From Saprospiraceae bacterium (GTDB taxonomy: Bacteria; Bacteroidota; Bacteroidia; Chitinophagales; Saprospiraceae), in NCBI GenBank assembly GCA_013042795.1, contig JABDPK010000248.1, forward strand, positions 1-7,584: DNA of 7,584 nt, written 5' to 3'. Under the pieces are notes generated by a model, which saw only the letters and a list, made by a program, of their open reading frames with translations, made no database searches and was not told the DNA's origin. Position numbers and translations under genes: made by a program. This document shows, one piece after another, positions 6,277 to 7,584 of the stretch; position 1 is the stretch's first letter, and each line of letters begins with the position of its first letter.

Positions 6277-7560
6277 ATGAAAGAGCAAATCACAATTAAA
6301 ATTGATGGTAAAGAGATCAAAACAAAGGCCGGGATGAACCTGGTTGATGTCGCCAGTGAAAATGGCATCTTTATCCCTTCCCTTTGCTACTATAAGCATA
6401 TAGATCCTCCTCTTGGTACTTGCCGAGTGTGTACTTGTAAAGTAGAAGGTCATGACAGACCTTCCTGCACTACCAAAACTTTTGATGGTATGAATGTGCA
6501 GGTAAATACTGAAGATCTTCTGGATTTAAGGAAAGCTATTCTGGAAATGATGTTTGCAGAAGGAAATCACTTTTGCCCATCATGTGAAAAAAGTGGTGAT
6601 TGTGACATGCAGCACATGGGGTATGAAATGGGCGTTTCACATACAAGATACCCGCACCTCTTTAAAGACCGAATTGTTGATTTTACGCCAAAGAGGATAA
6701 TTATCGAACATAACAGATGTGTAAAATGCAAGAGATGTGTTGAGGAAGTATTTAATGATGATGGTGAAAGAATCTTTTCATTCTGTAATCGGGGAAATGA
6801 AACTGTGGTTGGTGTAGATTATGATGCCGAAGCTAAACTATCAGAAGAACAAGCTTTTGCTGCAATGCACCTTTGCCCTACCGGTGCTATACTGGTCAAA
6901 GGAAAAAGCTTCACAAATCCATTTGGAGACCGCAGATTTGATATGGTATCCGCAAATAAGGAAAAAGAAGAGAGTGACTTAAAGGAAGTATTCAGCAAAG
7001 GCAATGATAAACCAAAAGAGAAAAAAATCATAGCTACTACATCATTGGCAGGATGTTTTGGGTGCCACATGTCATTACTGGATGTTGACGAGGGACTTCT
7101 TGATCTCATAAATGTAGTTGACTTTAATAAGTCGCCTTTAACGGATATCAAAGAATTTACTGAAATATGTGATGTAGGTTTGATTGAAGGTGGATGTTGT
7201 AACGCAGAGAATATAGAAGTACTAAGGGAGTTTAGAAAAAAATGTAAGCTTCTTGTATCTGTAGGTGAATGTGCGATCTGGGGAGGCGTGCCCGCAATGA
7301 GAAACACAATTGCCCTCGAAGAGTGCCTCGAAGAAGCATACCTCAATAGTATGACAACTGAAACCGGGGAGAGTACAATACCTTACCATGAAGATCTTCC
7401 TAAAATTCTGGACAAGGTATACCCGTGCCATGAAATTGTAAAAATGGATTATCACATACCTGGGTGCCCACCTTCAGCAAATCACATTTGGAAAGCGGTG
7501 CAGAACTTGCTGTGGGGTGATGAATTCTCGGTATTATATTCTGAATTTAAATATGACTAA
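6277..7560 (+). CDS. hoxU-hoxY: HoxU-HoxY fusion: ferredoxin-like electron-transfer subunit plus [NiFe] hydrogenase small subunit
   Basis: One 427-residue frame covers two proteins that are separate in the known Ralstonia enzyme. The HoxU/NuoG-N-like part (1 to about 225) holds a plant-type [2Fe-2S] site (C37, C49, C52, C64), a His-Cys3 [4Fe-4S] site (H98, C100, C103, C109; GNHFCPSCEKSGDC), and a second [4Fe-4S] site (C148, C151, C154, C200; CVKCKRC then CPTG). A charged Lys/Glu-rich linker spans about 226-250. The HoxY part (about 251-427) has the proximal-cluster ligands C260 and C263 (GCFGC), C332 (GECAIWGG) and C397 (PGCPP), plus conserved YPCHEIVKMDY. It would relay electrons between the NiFe site on HoxH and the FMN on HoxF. 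An unusual Cys pair (C307, C308) follows conserved E304. The lengths of both halves match the separate subunits, so nothing is missing. The ATG lies 9 bases after hoxF, and the next start 6 bases after this stop, so it is clearly operonic. The frame is continuous, with no sign of a stop-start junction in the linker. Confidence 0.93.
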   Translation: MKEQITIKIDGKEIKTKAGMNLVDVASENGIFIPSLCYYKHIDPPLGTCRVCTCKVEGHDRPSCTTKTFDGMNVQVNTEDLLDLRKAILEMMFAEGNHFCPSCEKSGDCDMQHMGYEMGVSHTRYPHLFKDRIVDFTPKRIIIEHNRCVKCKRCVEEVFNDDGERIFSFCNRGNETVVGVDYDAEAKLSEEQAFAAMHLCPTGAILVKGKSFTNPFGDRRFDMVSANKEKEESDLKEVFSKGNDKPKEKKIIATTSLAGCFGCHMSLLDVDEGLLDLINVVDFNKSPLTDIKEFTEICDVGLIEGGCCNAENIEVLREFRKKCKLLVSVGECAIWGGVPAMRNTIALEECLEEAYLNSMTTETGESTIPYHEDLPKILDKVYPCHEIVKMDYHIPGCPPSANHIWKAVQNLLWGDEFSVLYSEFKYD

Positions 7561-7566
7561 AATAAG

Positions 7567-7584
7567 ATGAATATGGGTAAGAAA
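7567..7584 (+). CDS. hoxH: start of next gene, probably hoxH ([NiFe] hydrogenase large subunit), cut by window edge
   Basis: An ATG 6 bases after the HoxUY stop opens a frame reading MNMGKK before the window ends; a second in-frame ATG at 7573 is an alternative start. In Ralstonia-type operons the gene after the small subunit encodes HoxH, which carries the NiFe(CN)2CO site, and HoxH proteins typically begin with a short basic stretch before the TRIEGH motif. The six codons fit that but cannot prove it. Identity rests on gene order alone. Confidence 0.5.

Noticed and set aside
6819..7346. Long minus-strand open frame (175 codons) opposite the HoxY part
   Set aside because: It is antisense to the conserved hydrogenase small-subunit motifs, with low-complexity Ser-rich content and no recognisable family. 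It reflects the codon composition of the real gene.
4555..7560. Complex I (nuoE/F/G) rather than hydrogenase
   Set aside because: The second gene carries a hydrogenase small-subunit domain (GCFGC, GECAIWGG, PGCPP) and the NuoE-like domain is fused and degenerate, which fits HoxFUY and not NADH dehydrogenase.

Overview
The window most likely comes from an AT-rich member of the Bacteroidota. This is inferred from the lack of Shine-Dalgarno sequences before the genes, A/T-rich leaders, a TAnnTTTG-type -7 promoter element in the main intergenic gap, and the style of the signal peptide. No ribosomal or taxonomic marker is present, so the assignment is moderate. All recognisable genes lie on the + strand in two blocks separated by one 197-base gap.

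Block 1 (about 1-4357) is a tripartite heavy-metal efflux locus of the RND type. The first bases may hold the last codons of an upstream gene, possibly the periplasmic adaptor, since one frame ends in a histidine-rich tail. A TolC/CzcC-like outer-membrane factor (54-1262) follows, then a complete 1022-residue CzcA/CusA-family inner-membrane permease (1289-4357). The permease has an Asp-Asp version of the TM4 proton-relay motif. Together with an adaptor these would export metal ions from the periplasm or cytoplasm across the outer membrane. The metal cannot be read from the sequence.

The gap (4358-4554) holds a good Bacteroidota -7 element, a perfect 9+9 inverted repeat around it, and a separate compact stem-loop. 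It looks like the control region of block 2.

Block 2 (4555 to the window end) is a group 3d, Ralstonia-type NAD(H)-linked soluble [NiFe] hydrogenase operon. HoxF (4555-6267, TTG start) carries a degenerate NuoE-like domain fused to the NuoF-like FMN/NAD(H) diaphorase. The next gene (6277-7560) is a single-chain fusion of HoxU (electron-transfer ferredoxin-like subunit) and HoxY (hydrogenase small subunit); these are separate proteins in the characterised enzymes I know. A start codon 6 bases later, at the window edge, is most likely hoxH, the NiFe catalytic subunit. Electrons would pass between H2 at HoxH, the FeS chain of the HoxUY fusion, and FMN/NAD(H) on HoxF, in the cytoplasm.

The most notable points are the HoxU-HoxY fusion, loss of three of four cluster-ligand positions in the HoxF NuoE-like domain, two substitutions in the otherwise highly conserved FMN glycine loop of HoxF, an extra Cys-Cys pair near the predicted proximal cluster of the HoxY part, and the placement of a metal exporter beside a nickel enzyme.
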